Of a stretch of 64,000 nt of DNA, positions 14,585 to 29,500 are shown one piece after another. The notes below the pieces were generated by a model that was not told the DNA's origin, searched no databases, and was given only the letters and a program-made list of their open reading frames with translations. The stretch is from assembly GCF_965638725.1 (NCBI RefSeq), contig NC_134955.1, forward strand, positions 13,482,316-13,546,315, given 5' to 3'. Both the position numbers and the translations under genes were made by a program. The stretch is from Aptenodytes patagonicus (lineage: Eukaryota; Chordata; Aves; Sphenisciformes; Spheniscidae). Numbering within the stretch: position 1 is the stretch's first letter; each line of letters opens with the position of its first letter.

Positions 14585-17500
14585 GTAATATTTAAGAATC
14601 TCTGGCTTGTGCTCTTTGTATTACAGTGTTATAAAAATAGATGGATTGGGAAATACTTTTGTAGCCTATTCCTTTACAGCACTGCTTTAAAAGAATAAAC
14701 TAGGAGACTCAAGATTTGTATGAACAGAGGGTGGATTGGGAACAAGCCTCCTTCATTATTTTTTTCATCCAACAGCAATGTTTTGAAGAGAAGTGACACA
14801 GTCAGGCAACATTTAACATTTTCCAGAATGGGCTAAGTTTCAAGTGTAACATTATGAATATTTGATTTGCTTAGCTTAATAAGTGAATAAATGCTACAAG
14901 GTATTTTCTAGGCTACATCTTTATCCAACCTTTTGGACATGTTGGACCTTTCTATGGTACAGGTTGCGGTGGTAGTTTTATTCTTCCTTCCGTCCCCCTT
15001 CCATGCCTCCCCCCAACACCAACACAAAAACATCCGGTTCTTTGTTCCTAACAGAGGTCACAATAATTGTTATTAGAATATGTGTATTGTGGTGCACTGA
15101 AACTCTTCCTTTTATCTCATTGTAAATGTGGTTTCTCTCTGTCTGAACCCTTCTGACTGTAGGATATACTGTAACCCACCCTAACAAGCTGAGGAAACTA
15201 GTGAGGACAAGAAGCGTTTTGTGACTGTGGCTTTTGAAATCTTGAAGTTGTTTGTACAGCTTTTGGTAGTGATGTTAATAGAAAATATGTAACTTTTTTG
15301 GAATAAAACAGGACTTAGATCACAGAATACAGTCACTTTAACTGAATGAGTCTTAATTGCCATGGGGAAGCATTCCAGACTCATTACTAATTTATAAGAA
15401 GAGCAAAGGCATGTAGATTACTTGTATTTTCACAGGCTTTGAACTTTAGATGAATAAGAGGCATCATTTATTATCTCTTCCATAGCAGATTTTAGAAACA
15501 TGTAGGAAGAGAAGATACCTTCCCTGAGGTGATGGTAATATGAATTGACGAGATAACATAAACGAGACAAGATCAGGTTTGAGAACAAATGGAAACAGTG
15601 TTAGGAGATCACTGTTGAAAGGCTAGCAAAACACAAAAGATAAAGGAAAAGGGAATAACTTAATGGCAAAGGAGAAAGGCTATTTATGTGTAGTGTACAG
15701 ACAGAAAAAGATATAAAGGCAGGAGAAGAAGACAAAGAGAGCAAAGCAGTCATTTCAAGTAAATGTCTCCTGAAAATTTTTAATGCCCAATCATAGTGGG
15801 CTTAAAGTCTGAGGGACCTACTTTATAACAAAACGCTGTTGAAAACAACCACTCCATTACTTTTTATGTATCCTCATTTGACATCTAAGCCATTCCTCTC
15901 TCCTCCTTGTTTCTGTTTGCCAAGTGGAAAAGTGAAGTTATACCACCTGCTGATCTTGGATGAAGTGCAGCTAGAGGTTCTCATGAGTTGTTAAAATATT
16001 AGATGTTTCTTCAAGCTCCTGAGTGGATAGGGAATTATTTGTCTATAGCAAATTGGAACAAATATTAGTTTATTTCTGTATTCTTGAAGTTTCTCTGTTT
16101 ACTTCCTCATTCTCTTGTAGGCAGGGAACTTCTATGGGAAAGAGCAAGATTAGAGAAAAGAAATAACGAATGGTGATGACCCAGTAAATGAAGTGAGACA
16201 CCAGGTGCAGAGACTCAGTTAATAAATGAGCAAGGAGAGCAGCAAAACCAAAACATCTGTGTCTCTTATTTAAGTCCACAACTGAAACTGCAATCACCAT
16301 AGGTCAGCCAGGCTAAATTTGTGAAATCTTCTGATGGCATGATGCTAAACTTTGCTTGTCTTATCTGCACCGATTGCTGAGTTATGGGCAGTACAATACG
16401 GACTCAATTTTCAGTGTTATCTTTAAGTATGATCATATATAAGTGCCAATGATAAACTCTAAATGGAAGTGCTAAACCATTTTAGCAGAGTAAACATGAA
16501 ATATTGCCTGTAAGAAAAATGTGTTCCTTACTCACTATGAATTCTTTAAGCAAAATATAAGAATGGAAAAAGTGAATATATTTCTAAGTGAAGTCAATCT
16601 GACATTTGCTACAAAAGCATGCATGAATTTGTGGTTTTTGGTATGCTTTACTATAAATAGTACTGTACTAACATAAAGCTCTTTTCTAGTTTATTGATGT
16701 TGTGTTAAGATTGCTGAGAAGGTGGAGGTAATTTGATATAGGTCCTGATATTTGATGGGGGTTGATGTTGGAAACTTACTTTTATACCTGTATGTGTTTA
16801 AGATGACTCATGAATGAAAGCTCTGAGATAGCCAGAGCTCTTATGGAAAATCTGCATATACATCAGAATTTACTCAAAGCTGTGAGAACTGAGAGTTTGG
16901 AAGTAATTTGAGCGGAAAAAGAAAATTATCTTTGTGAGTTTGGCTCCTACATATGCTACTTATATGAAGGGGACTTTAAGATTCTCAGTCTTTCTTTTCT
17001 TTTTCTGCAGGCCAGTGTCACTTTTTTTATTCCCTCTCTTCATGTAACAGAATCCACATTCTTCTCCTCTGCAGATCTACATGTTGTGTGCTTCCAGTCT
17101 GTTTACTGCATGGGAAGGAATAATTTTAAAGAGAGGGACGGGGTAAGAAAAAGAGAGAGAAAATTCCCCCGTCTCCTGAGATGGAAGTCTCAGATGAGGA
17201 CTTTCCTGGGCTCCTACCTGTGTGAATTGCCACTCACAATACAATGTGAAAACATACAAAAATGGTTCTTGCATGCTGCCTTGGCTTCTTGGGTCTGGCT
17301 CTTTCTCACTGGGTTCTGAATACATTCAAAACCAGATTCATCCAGGTTCCTGTGCTTATTCCTCCTTTCTGAATTGGAGGTGGGTGCCAAAATTAAATTA
17401 CCCTTTATCTGCAGATCTTCCTCTCCACAGGATGTTCAATGATTTAAATTGTTTTAGTGCTTTAAATATCACCAACATACTAATTTCAAAAGTAGCTAAA

Positions 17501-20500
17501 TGAGGACCAGTGGAGGTGCATTGTTGTGAGAAGTTCATGTTTTTGCAAGACTGTCTCAGCTCGAAGGTTGGGGGGGTTTTTCCTTAAAAAAAAAAAAAAA
17601 TCACAGGTAATCACTGCTCAATAACAGTTTAGACCCCTGAGAACAAGGCAGATCAGGAAAGATGTACTGGCACACCTTGCAGGTTTCTGCTAACTGATAC
17701 CAAGCCCTGGTATTATTTACATTTTGTGACTGAATTGGGTAATTTGTCTAACTTGTAAGTTACACTTTATGTTTGTAAAACGCAATTAGTAGTTGCCCAG
17801 CTTTGTAAATTGCTTTGGGAAGTGGTAGATTTAATTGTATCATGTTTTTGTATTGAACTTGTGTGTTGAGCTATTTTTTCTGAAATTCTATTTTAAAAAT
17901 GTGCTTTGCCCTTTTGTTCTTCGCCAGGTTGGATAAGAAAAATCATGGAAAATGACTGCATAATTTCTGTCCACATTCTGTGCATAAGTCAAAAGCTGTC
18001 CACACTTGCGTTATGTTAGTTTTCCACATGCAAGAGAGAGTCTGAGATCCCCACTTAAATGCCAAGAAATGTAACAGGGTTATTTATTAGAGAAATGCAA
18101 ACTGATCGGATAAAACTAAGAGAAAACAGACTATTAAAGAGAACAAATGTGACTTAAACTGGTGACAGATGTCTACTTGCTGCATTTTATTATTTCCAGC
18201 TGAAAATATACAGTTTTCTTTAGCTTGTAAAGTAGGTGCTATATATAACCGTGGATCCCTAATTGTGAATGCTTGTTAGTGAGGCATATCCAAAACTCAG
18301 CCAAGCGTTGGTCACACTTGCATTTAATGTGTTCAGAGATATCTTCAAGGGGGTTTATTTCCAGAAAAAGATTGAGCTCTAGGACTCCTTTGGCTCTAGG
18401 CTCATTTTCAGTATGGTGTTTCGGCATAAGAAGTATGGTGTACTGGCTTAAGGAGACTCCAGTTGTCGACACACAGTGCTTTATCTTGTACAAAGTCTGT
18501 ATGTTTTAAAAAACCCAACAAACAACACATCTACAGAGTTCTTTAAACCATATTCAGGCTTACAGTGGAGTACAGTTTGGCCGCCTTGGTGTTACAGCTG
18601 TTATATCTCCAGGATCCAAATAACCTTGTTTTGATGCAATCATATAAGGCAAGTGATGCAATCTATCACATCTATTAATTCTGAAGGAGAATACCCATTT
18701 GCTTTAATTAGATCCACTTAACACCTAATACATGTTTTATTTCTAAAAAGGGAAGTAGAAAGGTAATTCTAAAGAGGGAAACTGTTCATAATGTGTATAT
18801 TTAGTCATCTTAAAATGGATTTAAAGTTACTCGGCCCTTCTCACTCTGTTGTTCAGCTGCTAGATCCAAAAGGCAGGTGAAACAATGGGGTGTTTAGTTA
18901 TATAAGTACGAAGATGTAGAGTGGGAGGTTGTCTTCAGAACTGTTTCCTATAACCTATAATTGGGTCTCCAAGGAAGTGTAAATTATGCCTGCAGCTTGA
19001 GCTGTAGCTAATGCTCTCTGAGAATAATTATTCTGATGGTTGTTGGAGGAAAAAGAGTGGAGGAATAGGTGCAACATGTGGACAGCAAGTATAAATGTGG
19101 TGTGTATGATAGCTCCACTGTTTGTTTCTTTATGCTAATCAATTCTCATGATAATAATAGGTTAATTATCTGCATTGATTTATTTCTGAGACAACCAGCT
19201 TGAGGGTTCTTTCTATTTAAACCTGACCAGACTGGAAGACCTTGAAACAAAACTGTGAGCTGCGGCTTTTGATGTTCAAAAAGTCTTTGTACTCAGTTTC
19301 CATACGTGGTGGAGAGGTTACAGTTTGCACTTTCAGAGATGATTCCTGCAACTTATCCACAGCTCTGTCACTTACAAATTAGCTTGCTACAATATAGGTG
19401 GAGTAAAAACTTAAGAGCACTGAGAAATTTTAGTTCGTTCTTTATTTGTGCTTCTACAAAGGAACACTCTGTATGAGGGTCACTACCTTGATGTCTGCTT
19501 ACTATTCCCTGGGTCTGATGCAGTGTGGCAACTTTCATTAACAGAAATTAAAGTGCTGTGGGATGAGAGAGATCTGACCTGTGGGGAACTAGAGCTTGAA
19601 CAGTACATGGCAGAATCTTCTTGTTTTCCTGAAAGCTGATTTTGGATGTGCCAGGTGTGGCGTTGGCGTGTCCAGACTGGGTATCTGTGTCTGACTACTG
19701 GATCCACTGCCTTTGAATTTCCATTTTCCCCAACCTGTTGTCTAGTTACTATTGCTTATGGGAGTGTGAGAGTGGAAATAAACATGTGGCTTGTTAAAAA
19801 GTGCTGCAGACCAATTCAGTAAAGTAAACATCTGCTGCTGAAGCTTTTCAGGGCTCAGAGATGTGTGTATATAAACAACACACACACAGATACATCTGTA
19901 CGCATGTCGCTTTCTAGTGCTGGTGGCTTTTGTGGTGGTGTTCAGGTGCATTAGCCTACTATGGATGGTAGTTAAAGGAGTAGTGGAGCCCTGGAAGGAT
20001 GTAGGTGTAGGACTATTCCTCCACATCCCTTATGTGATGAAACTTCATGGGAGTCTGTTCAATACAATGTGGTCTTCAGAATATCTTATATGTGGTTTAT
20101 CCTGCATATAATTCTGAAATAGGGTTTTATTCTGCATGTCACAATGAAACGGGGCTTAAAGCCAACATTAGGATCCTTGCTAGCCTTTCTAAATTCATGG
20201 GCATCTCTTTAGCAGTGAAATGTGATGTCATAAATAATAATTTCAGATGATAAACAGCAGGAAGTAATGAACTTCTAAAAAATAATTTATGCAAATGTTC
20301 CTAACCTCCTTCCTACCAATATAATTTCCATACAAAAATAGAGCATGTCAACAGCGCTCTCAGCTTTTTGCTACTTCTAGAGGTTTTGATAACAATAATG
20401 GACTTCATTTGGGCACCGCAGTTGCACCATAGCTGAATTTAGGTCCTGATCTCTTAATGTGCAAGCTGTTGTTTGAATCCTGTAATTCCGTGTTGAATTG

Positions 20501-23500
20501 CTATTTAGATCCAGAAATTGCATCATTCTCATACGTACAAACAGTGAGTCTCTAGGGTTTCTGACTACTCTTCCCTTCACCCACAGTGCTGTAATAATGA
20601 TATATTTAAATGAGCTGTCTGCAAAGTACAGGTTCTTAAAACAAATTAACAATGTTGTTTAGAGGCAGCGGTAAGGTAGGAAGGCAAGAAAAATAGGGAA
20701 TGGTCTGCAAAATGTACCGTGGGAGGGAATGGCGTTGTAAGACCTGCTGCTACCTGGATCTGGAAAAGCTCTTCTCTTTCCTTCTGCACACTTGCTCCAG
20801 GTTACTCTGAGGACTGAGCGAAGACCCAGGCAAGAAGGGAAGTAGGATGCTGCTATTCATTCTCACTATGGGATTTTTATTCCACTGCTTCAGGAAAAAT
20901 ACCATCAAGGCAAGTTAACAGAGGCTTGAATGAATCTGAGAGGCAAGGGCAAGAAAGAAGGCAAGAGGAAAAAAAAATATGCACCTTGTAGTGGCCCAGT
21001 ACACCTTTCTGCCCTGCTGATTTGTCAGCGTTTCTGGCTGAAGAAGGGGGAGCAGCCCCAGATAGTCCATGAAAGGTGTAGTGACTTCAATCTGCAGTAC
21101 AGCAAAGCCTGATTACAGGGAGTGCACTGTGTGTGCAGTTCTGCTTAATAACCACCCACTCCCCGACACAAGTGACTTTGTGTGTAGCTCTCTAAGTGAC
21201 TGTTTATCCAGAGGACAGGTAAGGGGCTTCTAGGAAATTGTCCTTTACTGGTGATTTGCACTCTGAGCACGAGCACAGCGTAGCACGCTCGCTTGGTATC
21301 GTTGAAGTAGCTGCTGTTTGTGGCTATTTGTAAATATGTATGTAAGGTTTGCTTAATTTCAGGGTAATTGCTTCACAAACCATTCTGTAGTGTATTTATT
21401 ATGCCAAGCTATCATTAGATTCTTCTGGGAATTTATATTGAAAAAGATTGGGCATTTCCAGGGAGCACAGGTTTTTATTAAATGGAAAAGGAATGAAATA
21501 AGAAGCCCAATTAGCTGAACAAGTATGATCTCTGAAGCTACCATATTCAGGGAATCCCTCTTTTAGCAAGATGCAAATCCATCTCCTGTGCTTTTAATAA
21601 AGTCTTAAATATGGAATTCAGTATTAGGACAGGCGAGAAGGTGCTTACTGATTAGTCCTCCTGCGAGTAGACTACTTCCAATACAGTATTGCCATGGTGT
21701 CCCCATTATTTTTCCTGTTAACTGTTATGCTCTTTGTTCCGATTTTTTTATTAAGCTGAGGGCTATACATGACTTATGTTCATCTCAAGGGAGTTTTAGA
21801 TTTGAAATCATTATAATTCATAGTTACTTGGATATTTAAGACACACTTTGACGTTTACACAATCAAAGCTGTACTTGATGGTCTGTGGTAGTGAGTCTAA
21901 TACAAAGTTCTGACCTGTGTGTGTGCGACTCGCTCCATGTGTATCTGTGGAACAACACTGATTTCAGTAGCATAACTTGGATTTAAAACCTGGGAAAAAA
22001 ATTGTCCCGTGGCATCCAGGGCAGGGCATCACTTTTAGATATCCCCTAATATTAATCAGCAGTAACATCATCTACCTCCAAAATCATGACTGTTCCGTAT
22101 TTCTTAATACCACTGCATTTCTGAATATATATAAGGAGGCTTTTGTGCAGAACTGAAATCCATGCATGATACATGTTTTCTTAGGGTGAAAATTATTGAA
22201 GTTTTCTTTAAATACATTTAAAAACATTAAAAAGATGGTCTTGCCCATTGTCAAATTAATGCATTCTTTATACAGTGTATTTTATACTTCACTGGTTTGT
22301 AATAAATTAGCAGAATTTAAAGTTCACATGAATGCACCTGAGGCCATAAGCATTCCATTAAATATCATTCAATTGGTATAATTTGATTTAACATTCTGTA
22401 CTAACTGAATAGTGTTGGAATGTAATAAAATAGTAACTTCAGTATTAACTTTTTTTACCTTATCTGATGTGTAGACAGAAGTTGTCCTTGCTATGGCAAA
22501 GTCCTGAGCACTGCTTTTGTTTACCAGTAAGCAGCTGTTCCCAGAAATGTTTTGTGTAAGACTGTGTGCCCACCTGTATGGCATGTAGATGGAGGAATAA
22601 CTGTGAGAGTTGTGCATTTCTTACTTCAGAAAGTAACCTGTCGATAATTTCCCCTTTGGTCTATTTGTGGCATATTATGTAGTCTCAGTATGGAGGTTTT
22701 CTCTGTATTAGCCAGATCAAGAACTGGCACGGCTTGGGCAATGCTGTTATGGGAGTAAGAAACTGGTTCAAAGTCTCAAAGGGCTAGAGGCGATTCCCTG
22801 TAAAGTCAGTAGATGGTTTCCTTTTGACTGTACCGAGAATTAGAGCATGTCCCATGAGACTTATCTGAGAAGCTGCTTGCAAAGTAGGTATTTTGCTTCC
22901 CAGTTTATCAATCAAAATGTATCTGTCTTTTTATTTCTGCTGCTGTTATAACTGTGTCGCTTTGTAAGGTGCTCACAGGGAAACTTGAAAACTGTTTCAC
23001 CTAGGAATTAGCACTACAATTCACTGGTGCTTGTAGTATGCACCATTTACAAGGAGTAGGAGGGCACTGTCTGTATAACACATCTTAAGTACTGCAGTGC
23101 TCCTACTGTTTTTACATTTCTCTAGAGAACCGAGCTGTTAACGGATATCTAAAAGACACACACAACCGTAATTTGGGAAAGCATGGAGAGGTTTCAGTGT
23201 GACTAACGCAAAAGCATTCTGTTGTCCTAGGGTGTAACATGGGAAGGTGATTAGCTACAAATATTGTAGGTAAATAAGAGACTTTTTCAGCTGCGCTCCT
23301 TATATTAAGGATGCAAAGTAAAGGAAGAGTTTAAAAGACTTCTACAGCTTTCTGCCATCACGGGCATCTTTACCAGGTACATTTTTAGCCTCTTTGTAAC
23401 TCCTGTCACCAGAACACACAAACAAGACTCAAGTTACATGCCCAGAAGATGAGCAAGGCATTGGCAATTGCTTGTGTTGCCCTTTCCTGTGGGGTGACTT

Positions 23501-26500
23501 GTAGCTGAGTAGCACGGGCACCTGTGGATACCGCCTGTTCCTTCTCACGTCTACGTGAACACTCAGTGTTGTATGAAATGCACAGTTAAACAAGTGTGAG
23601 GTAGACCATAGTCTGCCACTTGGGTCACCAAATCACAGTTCTGTTGTAAATGCAACCTTGGAAAATAGTAAACAATATACTTTTGCTTTTATAACAAGAT
23701 TTGGGCTAAAAAAGACCTAAACTTCATGGAAGCAGTTCTTACTAAGGTGTGCTCTTCAAAGGAGATGTAACAGAACTCAAAGTTTCTTCAAAACATTTAT
23801 GAATGAAAGTGAATGTATTTAGACATCCGACTGCATAGTGCTTTTGTCAGAAGTGGTAACGTAGGAAGGGTTTGGGGTTTGTGTATCTCTGTCAACGTAA
23901 AGTGCTGCTGTTAAAATAACAGTAGGCCAGTTTTGAAAATGGGAGACATTCAGGATTAGACTTGTGCACCTGGCCAGGGACTGCAGGAGCCACGTCCCAA
24001 GGACAGGTAATACTAAGCACCTAGAAAACATGAGTCTCTTGTAACTGTAATGCAAAGAGTAATAGACATCTTAAAATTTAATTAATCTACAGGCCACTCT
24101 CCTTATTAAAAAATAATTTTAGTTAAGGAAAAGAGCACATTGAACATTGTCAGTCCAGTAGAAAGTTGTCATTGATCTTGCTTTTAAAATCTTGCTTTAA
24201 GTGAGTTTGCATCATTTAGTCACGGAAAATACTGCTGTTAGTTATAAACAGATCACTTGGCAAGGTGAGCATAGCACTGAAATTCTGTTCTCAACAGAAT
24301 GGAAAAACTTATATAAAAAAAAGACTTGATAAGATAAGGTAAAAATAGACTGGCACGCTACCGCCATCTCTAAAAGACTGGATTCACATCTACAGTAGTT
24401 TACAGCAATGTGGTCAGAAACATGCACACTCCTTTAAAAAAAAAAAAGGGGGCACTAGACCTTTTAGAAAAAGGTAAGTCCTAGCCCAAGAATTCTAGGA
24501 ATGAAATAGCAGAGGTGCAAAAATGGAGGTATACAGTTATGGACACCTTCCTGAACTCTTAATTCTCAGCCCAGGCAAACACTAAGATTCATCCCAGTTG
24601 CGCTCAGTAGCTAATGAAGGTGGAACCAGGTTTTGCTGCTCACGCTGCTCGCTTTGCTTTGCTTTGCTTTAGGGGTGATCACGTTTTGCCACATGTGGAT
24701 TTGTTGTAATAGATGGTTTGCAATTCTGACTTTTATTTATGAAACTTTTTTTTATCCTTTACCTTTATTCTGACTTGTTGCTTCTGCTAGCAGCATGTTA
24801 CTCCTCTTTCACTTCACTTGGATAGCATGCTGCACTGTAGAACTAGTATTAGGCAATGTGTGTTTTATGCTTTGATATACCTCTGGTAATGTAAAGCTGG
24901 TCTAGAAGAACTGTAGCAAGTATCAGAAAGCACAAGTAGATCTGTAACAAGGGAATACAGTTTAAAGTGCAGCTCAGTTTTTATCAAAGCTGTAAGCCCT
25001 AATGAATTCATGGGAATTTGGACATGCAGATATCATTGGTAAATACTGAAATAAGTCAACTGAACTATAGTGTATTTCTAGGGATTTTGTTGCTTTGTTT
25101 TTCTTTCCTATGTATGGAACTAGATCTAGCCACAAGTAACTTATGGCTTGAAGAATGCCTTAGTTTCCTGGAACTAAGCGTGTCCATGTGATGTAAAAAA
25201 GCCAGCAATACTGAAGTGTGGTTTATGTAATTTCCTGGTTCACGTGGTTGGTGTGCATCATTTTATTTGTGTTTTTTTGTTGTTGTTTTTTTTTTTTTTT
25301 TAAATTCAGGTATCCTTTTCTGCCCTGTGTGCAAACAGACCTGCTTTGCAAGGGAAGTAGTTGAAAATTTCTTTCTCAAGGACTTTCCCACTGGTAATTC
25401 AGCTATGGCAAAGGTAAGTGAAAACCACTAAGTTGCATGCTTTGTGAGTTGTTGAAAGACTACCAGATCAACACTGTTTGAAAACAGAGCAAACTTTGTA
25501 TTGAACAACAGACTCTCTTACAGTTTGCTTATGCAGCACTGTAATTACTTCACTCCTAGAGATGGATGTACTGCCTTCATAGTACTTTTTAAGCTTTATT
25601 TGAAGAATGAGTTTGACTCTATATACTTAAAGCAGAGTCGATTAAAAATATTGATACTAGTGGCGTAGGACTGGATCTGTGACAATCAATAGATTAGGAA
25701 GATACTGAATCTCTTGGATTCCTCATTGTCCCCTTTCTGCTCGCAACACAAAGTAAACAGAAGCAGACTATTGCTGAATGGTTACACCAAGACTACCCAT
25801 TAGATCCTGTGGGCAATCATCATTTTCTGATTATCCATTTTAATGATAAAAAAGGTCACATCATATTTCAGTTTCCCATTGGGGAATGGATGCAAAGGGT
25901 AATTGGAAGGCATAGGATTACTACCTTGGCCTTGTATTGACACTGTACATAGATGGATTTCACATCTGTTAAATACACGGTTAACAGGCAGGACTATTAT
26001 CACAGTTTTTTAGTTGTTACTACTTTGGGTCGCGAGGAGGGACAGAGAAAGGTGCGTATTTCTGCCTCTACTGTTACAAAACAGTATTCTGTTATTTGCA
26101 TGAGTAAGATTGTTTTAAGAATGTGGTAGTATTACCTGTAGCTGGGAGTTAAAACAGGTGAAAACTTGTCAAAACTATTCTGTAATCTGCTGACTGCTTT
26201 ATCCAAAGTGTGATCCAAAGCAAGGGAAGAGTAACAAAGAAGCAGGGACACTGGACTTCACCTTCTGAACCAGCTCCTGGGCCTCAGTCTGTCTCTTTTG
26301 CACTTTTGATTTCTAAGAAACCGGATAGCCACATTGGATATTCAGTTTCAGGGCCTTTGGGTGGAGGGGAACACTTTTTCCATAATGTAGGACAGAAGAT
26401 GTATCTTTCCACTCCTCTTAACTCCTGTAGGGGCATCAACAATTTGTAGGTCAGTTCTGTCCCAAGCAGAAGGCTTGAGACCGCTTTAAATTGTGCAAGT

Positions 26501-29500
26501 GACTTGCCCAGTGACATCGTTGCAAAAAAGTATAGAGGGGATGTACTTCTTCCCTGTCAGTCATTTCTGTGTTTCATTTTCTCCATTGTTAAAAAGAAAA
26601 GAACGTGTAACCTAATCCATGGAGTGTTCTGGGGAAATAAAAAAATTAACGCAAGCAAAGTGTGTTGATATTTTCAGGTGTAAGGTACTTGAAGAGTGCA
26701 ACATAACTTTATCTAAAATAGGAAGAGGTCTATTCACATGCACTCTTCAAAGAGAAGAAGAAAATTCATAATATATTGCTGAATGTTTAGAATGCATTTA
26801 TTATACTGGGATTTCTTAATTACCATGACTCACATCATTTACCATTCAATGAGAATTTGTGTAGAAAGGAAATCAAATGAGAATATCTAATGTCCTCAAA
26901 AGCACTAGATTTTTTTTCAAGCCTTCTTTAAAAGAAGGTTTTTCTTTTCTGTAATCCCTTAGGAGTCCTAAGAGCAGTTCAGTAAAGCAGATTTCTCACT
27001 AGAGCATAGGAGTACCCTAGAGGGACTTGCGAACCTTCCTCATAGTTTTTGGCTTGCTTCCTTTTTATTAACAGTCAAGTCAAGTATCAGTGAAGCTTGC
27101 TTACTGTCTTTTAAGCACCATCCCCCCCAAACTAAAGCCGTAGTTTCACCACCAGTGATATCAAAAGGAGAAGCACCAGCTCATCCAATTGATACACAGC
27201 TGAACTGCCATCATTTTCTTAATTTACCTGATATGTTCAAATGGGAATCTGTCAAGGCTTGTAACAAAGTGTTTGGAAGCAAGATGTTTCTCAGTGTGTG
27301 AGACAGTGAAGCATAAATGATAGAATGTGCTATATACCAGCAGAAGGAGTTTCAAAAATATGCAATTCAGAATCTCTTGCCCAAAAGCCCATTTCCACAT
27401 CATAAATAATGTAACTCTGGGAACACTCTGTGCTCTGCAACTTGAAAGTAATGTTAACACAGTACAGCGACAATGTAAGTTCTAGTCAGACTGGCAGCTG
27501 AACGGTTACAGGTAAACCTGTGATTAAGCAGTTTTGCTTATTGCAGAGAAGACAGAGCATCCCTCAACTTTTGACCTGTTTCCTAAGCTGGGAACACCCT
27601 TCATGGGTACATTTTAAATTAGACACTTCTTTTTATATAACAAGCTTTGCTTTTCAGAATAAATACCCTTGCATTTTGGTTATAGAAGTTATATTAGGCT
27701 TTTTGGTTTAAATTATTACATGTACCTTTTGGAAAACGTTGCTGATAAGCAAATGGCTAAAATAGCAGAATGGCTTACAGAAATACTTCCCTGCCGAGAC
27801 AATCAAACACATTTAAAACTTTGCTTCGTTGTGTTATTGTCAAGAATTGCCCAATCTGTTTGAAAAAGATTGGGAATACTTAGAAACTCTTGAACAATGA
27901 GCTGATAAGAGACCTGTTGTGAAATTCCAGCCCCACTGAAGGAAATAGTAAAATTTAAATTAATTTCGGCAGAAGAAAAATGTTTCTTCTTGTGCTGAAG
28001 TGAATCAGAACTTGACTCGCGTCTCAGAATTTAGGTGGATATAGATGTTGCACTTAGTTTTAAATCATGGCTTTAACATTAAGATGACGAGCAACGAACT
28101 GTGATTGTTCTTCCTCCAGGCTTTCTATTCCCTGAGACACTGTGAAGAGAAACTCTTCTATTAAATTCACCAGGGCTTGCATCAGGGCTTACGTGCTGAG
28201 TGCGTGCAGCTGTATCCTTCTCTTCATGTTTCCCATCAGAATAGTTGGGATGTAATCATAACTGAACTGAATTGAAGATAAGTTGATGCCCAACAGAAAG
28301 GCCACCATAGGAAGTAATTTTGCCATCTATTATTAGTTGCTTGAGTAGCCCTGAGTAGTAGCAATATTCAGGAACTATGCATAAGTACAGTAGATATATT
28401 GTAACCTTGTAGGAAATGTTTGAGTTTGATAAACTGGTGGCAAAGCTTTTATGCTTTGATGGTGGTAAAATTACATCACTTTGTTCACTCTGCCCATTAG
28501 TACCTATTTGTGGCTATGGTAAGTCAAAAACATTAATTCTAGGAGTTTTCAAACAAAGTATTTTATGCCTAGTGCAAATTCTTTTTAAAAGAAGCATCAT
28601 TATAGCTATCTTGAAATAACTCTTGAGTTAATTCTGGATACCAAAGATCAAATTACCCTCTTCATTTACATGCTGCTTTATTCATTTCCCCTTCAGTGAC
28701 ACTTCCAGACAGCATGACCTATATAACAAAGGGCATTTCCTAAATTGTTGACTCAATAGAGATGACAGTTAATTAAGGCTTCCAGTTCTTCTCATGTTCC
28801 CGTGTCTTATGTTTCCAGTTCACATATGACATCAATATATAAATTGAGCTCATTTCTGGTCAGCTCTCTAGAGAATAGGAATTCAGTTTTTCATTAATAG
28901 TATGTGGGTGTCCCCATATTGTTTTCTAAATTGCCTTACCATTGGCATGTTTTATGTATTTTTCTATTACACTGTATCAGAATGGTTCATACAATGCTAA
29001 AGCAAATAGAGTAAGCTCTAATTTTAAACAAAGCAATGTAGATTTAGAGTAGCTCTGCTGAAGTAGCTATTATTTACGTTCATATGCATGAAAGCAGAAG
29101 TGAATTATAGCCTATAGATTTTTTTAGTTTGTTAATAAATAATTAGTAATGGACAGAAATTAATGAATGACACTGAAATGATCTGGTAAAATGCTTCTGC
29201 ATAATGTTGTGATTAGAAAGGAAATGGTAATTAGGTTAAAAATCTTTTTGATGGGCTATGTTTGACTGACATTTTGCATATTTACTTGGCAACGTAGACT
29301 ATCTTTTCTGAGGTAGAAAATAGCTATCTAAATATATATACATATATAAAAGTAAGATGTACACTCATTCGATGTGTTAAAGCCTTCAGTAAGTAGTACA
29401 ACACTAACAGAAAGGGATTACAAAGCACACCACTCATTTTCAAAAGTAACTTTTAACCTAACCCTCCTTAACTGAAGTCAGACAAGTCTTACTTCATAGT

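Noticed and set aside
29330-29352. TA-rich microsatellite as a possible promoter or origin
   Set aside because: It is a short simple repeat in an intron with no other signal.
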